This document shows, one piece after another, positions 50,179-59,419 of a stretch of DNA of 64,000 bases. Position 1 is the stretch's first letter. Every line of letters begins with the position of its first letter. The position numbers and the translations under genes are program-made. Origin of the DNA: CAWBVG01 sp963792175 (GTDB lineage Bacteria > Acidobacteriota > Vicinamibacteria > Vicinamibacterales > CAVVIG01). Under the pieces are notes generated by a model. The model was not told the DNA's origin. It did no database searches and saw only the letters and a program-made list of their open reading frames with translations. Location of the stretch: positions 1 to 64,000 of the forward strand of contig CAWBVG010000018.1 in assembly GCA_963792175.1 (NCBI GenBank), given 5' to 3'.

Positions 50179-51769
50179 CTAGATGGCCGGAGGGGGATCG
50201 GCGAAGTGGCCTTCGAACTGCGGCGTCCAGCCATCGCGGCGATCGAGCGCGACGCATTTGACGTCGCCGGCCCGTTGACCGCGGGCCATGCAGGCTGCCA
50301 GATATGACGCCTCGGCATTGCGGGCGGCGAAGGCGCGGAGCGGGCCCAGTTGACCCAGGCGGCGCGCATAGCGGTAATGGAAGTTCTCGCCGAGCGCGCG
50401 GTCGATAGCGGCGGCGATGCCGCCAAGGTCGCCTTCCGACGCGGCGGCTTCGACATAGAGCACGTAGTGGGGAACGTCGCCGCTGGTGTCGCAGGCGAGC
50501 ATCGCGAACGACGGCGTGACCCGGCGCGCCGTGAACGCTGACTCGAGAATCCGCGCCGCCTGCACTTCGTGGAGCTTTTCGCCACACCAGTCGGCGACCT
50601 CGTTCCGCCCGGCGAACCGCACCAGCGGACACTGGTGGAGGCGCCCGAGGACCGTCACGACGTCGCCGAGCTGATAGCGATACAAGCCGCCGCCGGTCGT
50701 GAGCACGACCGCGTAGGCTTGCCCGGGCTCCAGTTCGTGTGCGAGGCAGGGGCGAGTCGCGTCCGGCCGGCCGGCTGAATCCGCCGGCAGAAACTCCAGA
50801 AAATGCGAGCGCACCGCCAGGACCGCGCCGTCGCGCCCTTCCCAGGGAAACGAGACAAACCCCTCGGTCGCAATCAGCCCCTTGGCGCGGACGCGCGCCT
50901 GTGGGAAGAGGGCCGCGAGCTTTCGGGCCGCGGGTCCGCTGTTGCCGTCGGCCCAGCAACTGATCATGCGGAGACGCGGCCAGAGCCGTGCGTGCCGTTC
51001 GGCTGCCGTGCGCGCGCGCAGCGCCGGCTTCAGGTTCGGCTCCTCGCTCAGGAGACGGTCGCTGTGCCGGGACAGTTGATCGGCCAGCAGCGTGAGAAAC
51101 GATGGGTTCCACACCGAGATCAGCCGGAGGTCCGGCCGCCGCACGAGATGGCGGAGCGTCGCGTACCAGAATTCGTCCATGCTGCGCGAGTGGCGGACGG
51201 ACGAGGGGACGGCCATCACCGACCGGACGAGCCGCTGCTGAAGACCGCCAACGTATTCGCTGTCGTCCGCGAATCCCACCGGTATGCCGGACGGCGTGAT
51301 CTCCTGAGACGCCTGCGCAGGACTGACGGACCAGTATCCCGGGCCGCGCAGCAACTCGGGATCGTGGAGGAAGAGGTTCGCGACCCAGGCGCGAATGCCG
51401 CGTTGAAACTCTCGCCTGAGGGAGGCCGTGTAGGGAATCCACTTGGCTGCGGACGACGACCCGCTGGTCGGCTCGAACAGGCGCACAGGTTCGCAGGTGA
51501 GCACCTGCGACTCTCCTGCGGCGATGCTGGCGACGCCGGCGCGATAGCCGTTGTAGTCGCTCAACGGCACGCGCGCCTGATAGTCGCGCGCGCGTGCGGA
51601 TGGCGGAAAACCCGAGACGGCGTCCGAACGCGCTGGCCTGATTCCTTCGGAGAATGCCGTCCAGCACGCGTTCCTGTTCCGCGCGAACCTGGCCGAGGGC
51701 GTGTCGAAAGCGGACATATTCCGGAAGGCAGCTCGCCAGCCAGGCCGAATTGGCGACGGTGGCGATCAC
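50179..51769 (-). CDS. GH3-family acyl-adenylating ligase (one frameshift near 51600)
   Basis: The true start is GTG 51769, overlapping the desaturase stop (GTGA). The N-terminal part VRAEQERVLDGILRRNQASA, FGRRLGFS is continued after a shift near 51600 by DYQARVPLSDYNGYRAG. The adenylate-binding motifs are LFEPTSGSSSAAKWIPYTAS (loop 1), CWADGNSGPAARKLAALFPQ, GLIATEGFVSFPW and LTTGGGLYRYQLGDVVTVLG, then FAGRNEVADWCGEKLHEVQA with the hinge. GH3 proteins activate a carboxylate as acyl-AMP and transfer it to an amine or amino acid. Bacterial members often sit in biosynthetic clusters. Here it is the seventh gene of the radical SAM operon. Confidence 0.87.
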
Positions 51770-53346
51770 GAGGCTCGCTCTCGCGGCGTGACCAGCCCGA
51801 TCGGTGTTTCATCCATGCGGGGCGTGGCTTTGAGGAACGCCGCGAGGAACGCCAGATAACTCGTGCCAGAGACCGCGCGCGGCAACCGCCGCCAAATCAG
51901 CTGGTGCAGCTTCGGCAGGTGGTAACTGGGCACTTCCGGAAACAGATGATGCTCGAGGTGGTAGTTCTCGTTCAGGAGGAAGAACGCGACGATCGGGTTG
52001 GGAAGCATGGTCCGGCTGGCCAGATAGGGATCCGAGGCTTCCGTGATGCCGTGCTGTGTGAAACCGCGGATGGCCGTGAGCGATCCGACCAGGAGAAGCG
52101 GCACGAACCAGACCACGAACAGTTCACGATAGGAAAACGTCCTGAGAAGGATGCTGTAGATCGCCGCGAGCAGCGTGTACTCGATGCCGATCAGTTTTCG
52201 CTGCGCCAACGACCCGTGCTTCAGCGCCAGCACCGGAATGAGGCACACGTACAGGACCGGCCCCATGGTGAGCCGCACGAAATGCAGACACCACACCAGC
52301 GACCGGCTCCGTGAGTAGTTGTGGTAGTCGTCGGGATCGCGCGGGTCGCCGAGATAGCGATGATGACGGAGATGCAGCACGCGATACGCCGAGAACGACA
52401 TCAGAAAGGTGGACCCCAGCAGGACCGACGCCATCCAGTTCCAGCGCCGGTTCACGAAGAGGACGCCGTGCATCCCTTCGTGCATCAGCAACGGAAACGT
52501 GTTGAGCGCGACCGCCGTGACCAGGATGCCGGCGGCGAGCAACGGCGTGGAGGCGACGGAGCGAGCGTGGATGCTGAGCCACATTCCTGCCGACACGAGA
52601 GCGATGAAGACGGCGAGCTCTTCCGCCCGCTTGCGTCCGTCGTGGCGCGTCAACGCCGCAAACTCCCGGGATGAATCATGTGCAAGGTTCTTCCGGATGC
52701 GAAGCGTTTCGACCACGGGCTCGGTGTCCGGCGCCTCGGCAGGGTCAGGACGCAAGAGCGTCGCGGCGGTCGCCCAGCCGAGCAACACGCCGCCCGCGAT
52801 GTCGACGGCAAGATGGCGTTTGATCAGGAGTGCCGAGACCACGACCAGGCTCGTCCACACCAACAGGCTGTAGCGCGCGGCCGGCGTCTGCAGCTTCCGC
52901 CACGCCCACAACGCGCAATAGATGCCCAATGACGCGTGCAGCGACGGGAAGGCATTGCCGTCCAGGTCCACGGCGACGACACCGCGCGTCAGCGGGTGCA
53001 CGTCCGCATAAGGAATCGCGGTCGGCCAGAACAGAAACGCAAGGCTCGAGATCGCCACGATCAGCCCGTACCCGAACGCGGCGTTCCGCAGTTCTCGCCG
53101 ATCCGATATCAGCCACAGCGGAAGCAGGACCAGCAGAAAGAACGACAGATAGGGGACGACAAACAGCGGCACGAACGGAATCGCCGTGTCGACGGCGGTC
53201 GGCGCCAGGACCCGGGCCGGGAACAGCCGGACGTGCAATGTGCCGAAGTACAGGACCGTCGTCATCGCGCCCATCGTCGCGAAGACGACGGTCTTTTCTC
53301 TCGCCAGCCTGTCCGCCGAAGCGCTCTGCGCGTAGGTGGAATTCAT
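51766..53346 (-). CDS. Fusion of PAP2-type and fatty acid desaturase domains
   Basis: This 526-residue membrane protein has an N-terminal PAP2 half (residues 15-200). It has FPSLHAS (133-139) in the PSGH position and SALLIKRHLAVDIAGG with His178 and Asp182, but no clear KxxxxxxRP first motif. This resembles the inositolphosphotransferase-like PAP2 branch. The C-terminal half (240-526) is a desaturase with HEGMH (289-293), HLRHHRYLGDPRD and the last box NENYHLEHHLFPEVPSYHL. Start ATG 53346 overlaps the upstream stop by four bases (ATGA). The fusion could couple head-group exchange with desaturation of the same lipid. Confidence 0.88.
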   Translation of the reverse strand: MNSTYAQSASADRLAREKTVVFATMGAMTTVLYFGTLHVRLFPARVLAPTAVDTAIPFVPLFVVPYLSFFLLVLLPLWLISDRRELRNAAFGYGLIVAISSLAFLFWPTAIPYADVHPLTRGVVAVDLDGNAFPSLHASLGIYCALWAWRKLQTPAARYSLLVWTSLVVVSALLIKRHLAVDIAGGVLLGWATAATLLRPDPAEAPDTEPVVETLRIRKNLAHDSSREFAALTRHDGRKRAEELAVFIALVSAGMWLSIHARSVASTPLLAAGILVTAVALNTFPLLMHEGMHGVLFVNRRWNWMASVLLGSTFLMSFSAYRVLHLRHHRYLGDPRDPDDYHNYSRSRSLVWCLHFVRLTMGPVLYVCLIPVLALKHGSLAQRKLIGIEYTLLAAIYSILLRTFSYRELFVVWFVPLLLVGSLTAIRGFTQHGITEASDPYLASRTMLPNPIVAFFLLNENYHLEHHLFPEVPSYHLPKLHQLIWRRLPRAVSGTSYLAFLAAFLKATPRMDETPIGLVTPRERAS

Positions 53347-54143
53347 GCGTGAGTTCCCGCCGTCAGCATCCGCAGCCCGGCGCGGGTCAGGTTCGAAGGG
53401 GAGATGGGGACCAGGCATGCCAGCTCGTCGCCTTGCGAATGACCGGGGTTCATCCGGATGAAGAATTCCACGAGCGGGTCGCGCAGTTTCCGATCGGTCA
53501 CCTCGGCCACGCCGGGGCGCAGCGGGTTGGCGCGGCGGAACCGGACGATGCCCAGATCGGCGTGGTAGTCGTCGCCGAATTTCTTGGTCGCCAGCGCCTG
53601 CATCACCTGCCGGTCGAACGGCGACGGCTGTACATCCGGGTGCGGCGTGTAGGCGACGAAGAATGTCGGCAGGTAACGCCAGGTCTTGTATCCGGAGGAG
53701 ATGAGGAACCAGTAGAACAGCGTGTCTGGCGCGTGCTGCTGGATGCACTCGGCCTCGCGAAACACGGTTGTCACCCACAGCCGTGCCAGCAGCGACGAAC
53801 CCCAATGCTCGCGCGCGATGATGGTGTCGCCCGAAAAGAACCCGACGACGTTCCGGTTCTCGATCGTGATCCCGATCTTCATCAACGTCGAAAACCCCAC
53901 GACCCGCGTGTCGTCCGGATCGCGCAGCAGAATCACGGTGTCCTTCTCCGCCAGGTCGTCCGCGAACTGCTGAACCGACGTGTTCTGAAAGTAGGTCTCG
54001 AGCAACTGGTACATATCCTCGCGATCGGAGGCGGTCACCCGCTCGCGCGACACGACCTCCGCCGCCAGGCGCGGCGATTCAGAGCGTGGCGATTTCCACG
54101 TAGGAAGGGCGGTGATCAAGTCGGGCATGCAGGTGACCTCCAT
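53343..54143 (-). CDS. GNAT-fold acyltransferase-like protein
   Basis: The 266-residue protein has DREDMYQLLETYFQNTSVQQ, LLRDPDDTRVVGFSTLMKIG, VGFFSGDTIIAREHWGSSLL (an acceptor/CoA-binding-like segment) and FYWFLISSGYKTWRYLPTFF. These are features of a GNAT-like fold, with a C-terminal addition. The frame from ATG 54143 overlaps the previous gene by 65 bases; a GTG at 54053 would avoid the overlap, so the start is uncertain. The stop overlaps the ATG of the PAP2-desaturase (ATGA). Acyl donor and acceptor are unknown. Confidence 0.7.
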   Translation of the reverse strand: MEVTCMPDLITALPTWKSPRSESPRLAAEVVSRERVTASDREDMYQLLETYFQNTSVQQFADDLAEKDTVILLRDPDDTRVVGFSTLMKIGITIENRNVVGFFSGDTIIAREHWGSSLLARLWVTTVFREAECIQQHAPDTLFYWFLISSGYKTWRYLPTFFVAYTPHPDVQPSPFDRQVMQALATKKFGDDYHADLGIVRFRRANPLRPGVAEVTDRKLRDPLVEFFIRMNPGHSQGDELACLVPISPSNLTRAGLRMLTAGTHA

Positions 54144-55173
54144 CCGGCCATTCAGCGAGAAACAGCCTGCTGTGATACGGCATGTGGGGGCGCTCGCGGG
54201 CGGCTCGAAACAGTGGATCGCGCTCGTCGAGGCCCATCAGCACGTAGTCCAGGCCGCGGGCGGCAGCGCGGTCCAACGTCGCATCCAGCAGATCGTCGAA
54301 CACGGACGGCGCGTCCTGGTCGACGCACGTGAAGACCGCGTAGCCGCTGCGGATACGCTCGCCCGGCCTCGGTAGTCGAGGGCGTCCGATCCACGGCGCG
54401 CCGACGTTGTACAGCGGGACGGCCAGACGGATCCAACCCGAATAGGCGCGCACGACGTCCTGCTTGTAGGCCGACTGGTCCCACAACCCGATCAGCCCGG
54501 CAATGCGCCCGGCCCGCCGCGCGATCTGAACGTCCTCGATGCGCAGGCCCAGATCTGCCGTCAGCGAGATCAGTCTCGCTTCACTCCACACCGGGAAGAA
54601 TTGACGGCGCGAGCCGGTGGTCTGGAGAAAGCGGACGATCTCGGGAATGTCGGCGGCGGTGGCGGACTCGACACCCGACACGGACCCCACGCGCCGCGCG
54701 GGAATGGCGAAGGTGCAGTAGCGTGCGACCGGGTGAAACGCCGGAAACGCCTTGCGGCCCTTCCTCACGAGGATCCCTTCGGCTTCCCGATTGTCGACGG
54801 TGACGGCGGCCAGATAGGCAGGCAAGGGACGGCGATCGTGCAGCTGTTTGAGCATCGAAAAACCGCGCGACACCAGCCATCGGCCGCGGTAGCGGCGATC
54901 GATACGTAGCTGACCGAGATAGCCGAGCCGAGTCGGCGCGCCATTCACGAACACCTCGCGTTCCGACCGGCAGGCGACGGCGGCGGTGGCGCCGGTGTCG
55001 AGATCGCGCGCCACGAGAACCGTGGCGTTCTCGCCGGTGGCGTCGCAGCCCCTCGAAAACTCGGGCTCGCGCTCATAGGAAATCGCGATCCGTCCCGGCA
55101 CCGGCTCGCGCCGCAGCAGCCCGCGGATGTGCACATCGTCCGCCGCAGTTGCGAGGCCGATCTGAATGCCCAT
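54079..55173 (-). CDS. GNAT-family acetyltransferase-like protein with duplicated domain
   Basis: The 364-residue protein starts MGIQIGLATAADDVHIRGLL. It contains AAVACRSEREVFVNGAPTRL, GYLGQLRIDRRYRGRWLVSR (the CoA-binding Arg-Gly loop) and VTVDNREAEGILVRKGRKAF. A second related unit begins at VSGVESATAADIPEIVRFLQ and ends RLFLAEWPDGGHL. Tandem GNAT units are known in lipid- and peptide-tailoring transferases. It starts three bases after the stop of the third radical SAM gene (55177) and overlaps the next gene. Confidence 0.75.
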   Translation of the reverse strand: MGIQIGLATAADDVHIRGLLRREPVPGRIAISYEREPEFSRGCDATGENATVLVARDLDTGATAAVACRSEREVFVNGAPTRLGYLGQLRIDRRYRGRWLVSRGFSMLKQLHDRRPLPAYLAAVTVDNREAEGILVRKGRKAFPAFHPVARYCTFAIPARRVGSVSGVESATAADIPEIVRFLQTTGSRRQFFPVWSEARLISLTADLGLRIEDVQIARRAGRIAGLIGLWDQSAYKQDVVRAYSGWIRLAVPLYNVGAPWIGRPRLPRPGERIRSGYAVFTCVDQDAPSVFDDLLDATLDRAAARGLDYVLMGLDERDPLFRAARERPHMPYHSRLFLAEWPDGGHLHARLDHRPSYVEIATL

Positions 55174-55176
55174 CGG

Positions 55177-56577
55177 TCAGGCCAGCGCCACCAGCTGGTT
55201 CGCGTCGAATGCGCCGCTGTGTTCGGCTTTGATCAGCGGCGCCGAATACGCCTCGTCACCGAGCGGGAAATTCCGTCGCTGCATGACTTCAGCGCGAAAC
55301 AGCAGGTTGATCGAATAGAAATGGCTCCACATGAACCATCCGCGGCCGTTCGCCTGATAGTCCAGGCTGCGCCGGAAGATCGAAGAAAGGCTGTAGAACC
55401 GACGGCGGGCTTCGACGCAGCGCTCCTCGACTTCCCCGGCCGTCATGCCGCGCGGCGTGAACGGCACCATCCCGTACCGATAGTCCGGATCCAGCCACCA
55501 GCGGTCGTACAGCAACCTCCCTTCCGCCTTGAAGCGCTGATACAGCGGCGTGCCAGGGAAGGGCGTCAGGTGATTGAACGCGACGATGTAGAAGTTGTGG
55601 CGCTTGGCGAACGCCAGCGTCTCCTCAGTCGTGTCGACACGGTCCTCGTCGTACCCGAGGATGAACGTCACATACAGGCGGATGCCGTGGCGCCGCAGGT
55701 TGGCCAGGGCCGTCTCGTAGCCACCGTTCATCAGGTTGAAGCCCTTGCGCATCCGCCTCAGGTTCTCTTCGTTGAGCGTCTCGAAGCCGATGAGCAGTCC
55801 CTGGCAGCCGCTGGCCTTGATCAGCTGCAGGAACTCCTCGTCGTGAGCGGCGTTGATGCTGGCCTGACTCACCCATCGCACCTTCAACGGGATCAGCGCG
55901 CGGAAGAATTCCTTGGCCTGATCCATGTTCGAGGTGATGTTGTCGTCGACGAAGAAGATCAGCGGCTTCTTGACACGCTTGACTTCCTCCAGGATCTCTT
56001 CGGTCGGCCGTCGTGTCTGGGTGTTTCCGAAGTACGACTGGATGGCGCAGAACTCGCAGCGGAAATGGCAGCCCCTTCCCGCTTCCACGAGTCCCACCGG
56101 AAGGTAACGCTTGCCGGCAAAGATCGAGCGGTCCGGCCGCAAACCCGAAAGCGACGGACGCTGTGCCTGCTTGTAGACGCGCTGCAGGCGGCCCGCCGCG
56201 AAATCGTTCAACACGCGGTGCCAGACCCCCTCCGCCTCGCCGATGACGATGGCTTCGGCGTATTCGCTCGCCTCGTCGGGCACCAAGGTCGGATGAAATC
56301 CCCCCATGACGACCGGAACGCCGCGGCGGCGGAACTCGGAGGCGATCTGATACGAGCGCCTGGCGGTGTAGGTTTCGACGCTCATCGCCACCAGGTCCGT
56401 GGGCTCGTCGTAGGGAATGGTTTCGGTGCGGTCGTCGTAAAAGCGAACGTCGATGCCCGAGCCTTTGGGGGTGAGTCCGGCAAGCGTGGCCGGCGCGAGC
56501 GGCTCCATCTGCCAGGTGCGGATGTAGGGCTGGCCGACTCTCCTGCCGATGCACGGATGGACGAGGGTGAGTCTCAC
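55177..56577 (-). CDS. B12-binding-domain type radical SAM protein (third in operon)
   Basis: The 466-residue protein has an N-terminal Rossmann-like domain (MRLTLVHPC, TDLVAMSVETYTARRSYQIA, RRGVPVVMGGFHPTLVPDEA) corresponding to the cobalamin-binding region, though no DxHxxG motif is present. The radical SAM core has CHFRCEFC (Cys170, Cys174, Cys177) for the 4Fe-4S cluster, FFVDDNITSNMDQAKEFFRA and LIGFETLNEENLRRMRKGFN. The C-terminal region has RWWLDPDYRYGMVPFTPRGM. The class carries out C-methylation or radical rearrangement of unactivated carbon. Its start overlaps the stop of the next upstream gene by four bases. Confidence 0.9.
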   Translation of the reverse strand: MRLTLVHPCIGRRVGQPYIRTWQMEPLAPATLAGLTPKGSGIDVRFYDDRTETIPYDEPTDLVAMSVETYTARRSYQIASEFRRRGVPVVMGGFHPTLVPDEASEYAEAIVIGEAEGVWHRVLNDFAAGRLQRVYKQAQRPSLSGLRPDRSIFAGKRYLPVGLVEAGRGCHFRCEFCAIQSYFGNTQTRRPTEEILEEVKRVKKPLIFFVDDNITSNMDQAKEFFRALIPLKVRWVSQASINAAHDEEFLQLIKASGCQGLLIGFETLNEENLRRMRKGFNLMNGGYETALANLRRHGIRLYVTFILGYDEDRVDTTEETLAFAKRHNFYIVAFNHLTPFPGTPLYQRFKAEGRLLYDRWWLDPDYRYGMVPFTPRGMTAGEVEERCVEARRRFYSLSSIFRRSLDYQANGRGWFMWSHFYSINLLFRAEVMQRRNFPLGDEAYSAPLIKAEHSGAFDANQLVALA

Positions 56578-57923
56578 ATGGCCTCCCGCACGGCGAACGC
56601 CATCGCGTCCAGCGGCGTTTCGGATCCCAGCCGGTGACCGAGCTTCTGATTCAGCTCACGTTTCGAAATCACATTGGCCAGCGCGTAGACGCCCAGGCGC
56701 GACACGCTGCGTGCGTTGGCGCTGACATCGGCCGCCCGCTGGATGATCGACCTGGCGCTGTAGAAGCGGCGGCGCGCCAGCAGACAGCCAGCGGTCAGTT
56801 CGTCCGCCGTCATCAGCCGTGGGTGGTAGGTCGCCTGGCCGTAGCGATACTCCGGGTCGAGCCACCAGCGGTCGTAGATCAGCCGTCCCTCGTCGCGCAG
56901 GCGGTCATACAGTTTCGAGCCGGGCGTCGGCGTCAACGCGCTGAAGTTGACGAGGAACAATTTCGCGCCGACTGCGAACTCCGCGGTGCGTTCGAAGGTG
57001 TCAGCGGTGTCGTGATCGTAGCCGAAGATGAACGACCCGTAGATCATGATGCCGCGGTCCCGGAATCGCCGGATCGCCGACGCGTAATCGCCGTGCCGCA
57101 GGTTCCACTTCTTGTTCATCTGCGCCAGATTGCTGGGGTCCAGCGACTCGAACCCGACCAGGGCGGCAATGCATCCGCTGTGCTCCATCAAATCCAGCAG
57201 CCGGTCGTCCCTGGCGATGTCGATGCTCACCTGACATCCCCATTTGATCTTCAACGGCGCCAGCGTGCGAAACAGGTCCTCGGCCTTGGCCCGATCGACG
57301 AACAGATTGTCGTCCACCAGCAGGATGAAGCGACGGTCGAGCGCTTCGATCTCGGCCGCGACCTCGGCGAGCGGGCGCTGGCGCAGGCTGCTGCCGTAAA
57401 AGGCGTGAATGGAGCAGAAGTCACACGCGTATTTGCAGCCACGCCCGTATTGCACCGGCGCCGCCAGCCGGTAGCGTTTGCCCCGGAAGATCCGGCGGTC
57501 GAACTTCACACCGGCGAGTGCGGGCAGCTGGCGCGATTGATACGTCTTTTGCAGTTTCCGGTGCCGCGCGTCGCGCACGACGTCCTTCCACACGGCTTCC
57601 GCGTCGTTGATGACGACCGCGTCTGCGAATTGCAGCGCTTCGTCGGGCAGAAAGCTGGCGTGATAGCCGCCCATCACCACAGGAATGCCGCGGCGACGAT
57701 ACGCGCTGGCAATCTGATACGCCCGCCGTGCGGTGTAGGTCTCCACCGTCAGCGCGACGAGGTCGGTCTCGTGATCCGCGGGAATCTCTTCCAGTCGCTC
57801 GTCGAAGAAATCGACTTCGACGTCTTGCGGCGTCAGCCCCGCCAACACCGCGAAGGCCAGGGGCTCCATCGCGTCGTGGGCTCGCCCGCCCATGATGCTG
57901 GGACGGATGAATGTGACTTTCAC
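56574..57923 (-). CDS. B12-binding-domain type radical SAM protein (second in operon)
   Basis: The 449-residue protein is a paralogue of the gene at 55177. It has METDLVALTVETY-like strands (HETDLVALTVETYTARRAYQ), MGGYHASFLPDEALQFADAV, the cluster motif CKYACDFC (Cys163, Cys167, Cys170), LLVDDNLFVDRAKAEDLFRT and LVGFESLDPSNLAQMNKKWN. The same RWWLDPEYRYGQATYHPRLM C-terminal element is present. It lacks DxHxxG. The close similarity suggests a tandem duplication with divergent substrate steps. It is co-translated with the third copy (ATGA overlap). Confidence 0.9.
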   Translation of the reverse strand: MKVTFIRPSIMGGRAHDAMEPLAFAVLAGLTPQDVEVDFFDERLEEIPADHETDLVALTVETYTARRAYQIASAYRRRGIPVVMGGYHASFLPDEALQFADAVVINDAEAVWKDVVRDARHRKLQKTYQSRQLPALAGVKFDRRIFRGKRYRLAAPVQYGRGCKYACDFCSIHAFYGSSLRQRPLAEVAAEIEALDRRFILLVDDNLFVDRAKAEDLFRTLAPLKIKWGCQVSIDIARDDRLLDLMEHSGCIAALVGFESLDPSNLAQMNKKWNLRHGDYASAIRRFRDRGIMIYGSFIFGYDHDTADTFERTAEFAVGAKLFLVNFSALTPTPGSKLYDRLRDEGRLIYDRWWLDPEYRYGQATYHPRLMTADELTAGCLLARRRFYSARSIIQRAADVSANARSVSRLGVYALANVISKRELNQKLGHRLGSETPLDAMAFAVREAM

Positions 57924-57962
57924 GGGTGCAACAGCCTGAGCCTCATCGTCGCTCGCGTCCGC

Positions 57963-59393
57963 TCACGTCCGTGGCGCGAGCTGCCAGTCGCATGTATAGA
58001 ACTTGTCGAGGTTGTTCGCGTAGAAGCGATAGCCGAGATTGGCGGCGACCGAAATCGTCATCCGGGTGCCCGACCCGAACACGCGCCGCGCGATCGATGT
58101 GTAGCGATAGGTCTTCTTCCACGCCCGTTCCGTGTGGTGCAGCAGCTCGTCGGGCGACATATTCCTGGGTTCGAACACGACGTGCTGGCCGTCGTAGAGC
58201 GACCAGTCCTCAGTCAGAATGCGGTTCTCCGCTTTGAGGCGCCGGAACAGGCCGGTCGCCGGAAATGGCACCGCGATGGCGTAGCGAGGCAGGTCCATGC
58301 GCGACTCCATGACGAAGTCGACGGTGCGGTCGAACGTCTCCCGGGTGTCGGAGTCGAAGCCGAACACGAAACAGCCCATGATGGCGATGCCGCGATCGTG
58401 GATGCGGTCCACCACCAGGCGATAGTCCTTGCGCATGTTGAAGCTTTTCCGGGTTTCGTCGAGCGCCTTCTGATCGAGCGATTCAAAACCGATCAGCAGG
58501 CCGCGGCACCCGCTGCGCGCCGCGAGATCGAGAAGCTCTTCATCCCAGGCGATGGTCGTCGTGACCAGTCCTGCCCAGCGCAGCTTCAGCGGGACGAGCG
58601 CGGTGAACAACTCGCGCGCGTACGACACATCGGCGATGAGATTGAGATCGAGAAAGATGACGCGCCTGGCGCCCATCTGGCGCAAGTCCGCGATGACGTC
58701 GCCCACCGGCTTCTGCAGCGGCCGCGTACCCCAGGCTGCCGGCACGACGCAGAACTCGCACTGGAAGATGCACCCGCGGGTCGCTTCAATGGTGTCGCTG
58801 ACGTTCACCATGCCGCGCTTGTAGAGATCGCGCCGGGGGAACGGCAGGCCCTCGAGTTTCAGTCCGGGGCTCTGATCGTAGCGGCGCTGCATGCGGCCGG
58901 CGACGAAGTCCTTCAACAGCCGCGGCCACGATTCCTCGGCGTACCCGACGACGACGCTGTCGCCATGGTCGAGGGCTTCCTCCGGGACCAGCGTGGGATG
59001 CACGCCGCCGAGGACCACCGGGATGTTCCGGTTCCGGAATCTCCGCGCCAATTCGTACGCGCGCGGCGCGGTTCCGGTGATGACCGTGATGCCGACCAGA
59101 TCGGCGCCAATGGCGTCTGGATCGATGTCGTCCACACCCTCATCGAGCAGCGCGACATCGGCCGGAATCTCAGGCGGGATCAAGGATGCCAGCGTCGTCA
59201 ACGTCAACGGCGCGTAGCGCATCGTCCTCTTCCAGATGCCGCCGCGATGACGGTAGAGCGGCCCGCGCGGGCAGAGAAGGGCAATCCGCAATGGCCGGCC
59301 GGCGGATGGCGTGAGCGGCGCAGCGATTCGCAGCCGCACGGGTTGGGGGGGCCAGACGATGGAACTCCATCGCGATTCTTCCGCTGGCGTCAC
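57963..59393 (-). CDS. B12-binding-domain type radical SAM protein (first in operon)
   Basis: The 476-residue protein has GADLVGITVITGTAPRAYEL, VVLGGVHPTLVPEEALDHGD, CIFQCEFC (Cys208, Cys212, Cys215), IFLDLNLIADVSYARELFTA and LIGFESLDQKALDETRKSFN. It is more distant from the other two: its C-terminal region lacks the RWWLDP element and reads YDGQHVVFEPRNMSPDELLH. The first 35 residues from ATG 59393 look unlike the family, so a later start near LRIALLCPRGPLYRH is possible. It probably carries out a different step of the same pathway. An inverted repeat lies 26 bases upstream. Confidence 0.88.
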   Translation of the reverse strand: MTPAEESRWSSIVWPPQPVRLRIAAPLTPSAGRPLRIALLCPRGPLYRHRGGIWKRTMRYAPLTLTTLASLIPPEIPADVALLDEGVDDIDPDAIGADLVGITVITGTAPRAYELARRFRNRNIPVVLGGVHPTLVPEEALDHGDSVVVGYAEESWPRLLKDFVAGRMQRRYDQSPGLKLEGLPFPRRDLYKRGMVNVSDTIEATRGCIFQCEFCVVPAAWGTRPLQKPVGDVIADLRQMGARRVIFLDLNLIADVSYARELFTALVPLKLRWAGLVTTTIAWDEELLDLAARSGCRGLLIGFESLDQKALDETRKSFNMRKDYRLVVDRIHDRGIAIMGCFVFGFDSDTRETFDRTVDFVMESRMDLPRYAIAVPFPATGLFRRLKAENRILTEDWSLYDGQHVVFEPRNMSPDELLHHTERAWKKTYRYTSIARRVFGSGTRMTISVAANLGYRFYANNLDKFYTCDWQLAPRT

Positions 59394-59419
59394 ACCGTAC
59401 CTGAATCCCGGGAAGATGT

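Noticed and set aside
53347..53805. N-terminal extension of the PAP2-desaturase frame
   Set aside because: It would overlap the GNAT-like gene fully and reads Arg/Pro-rich. The ATG at 53346 with an ATGA overlap is the better start.
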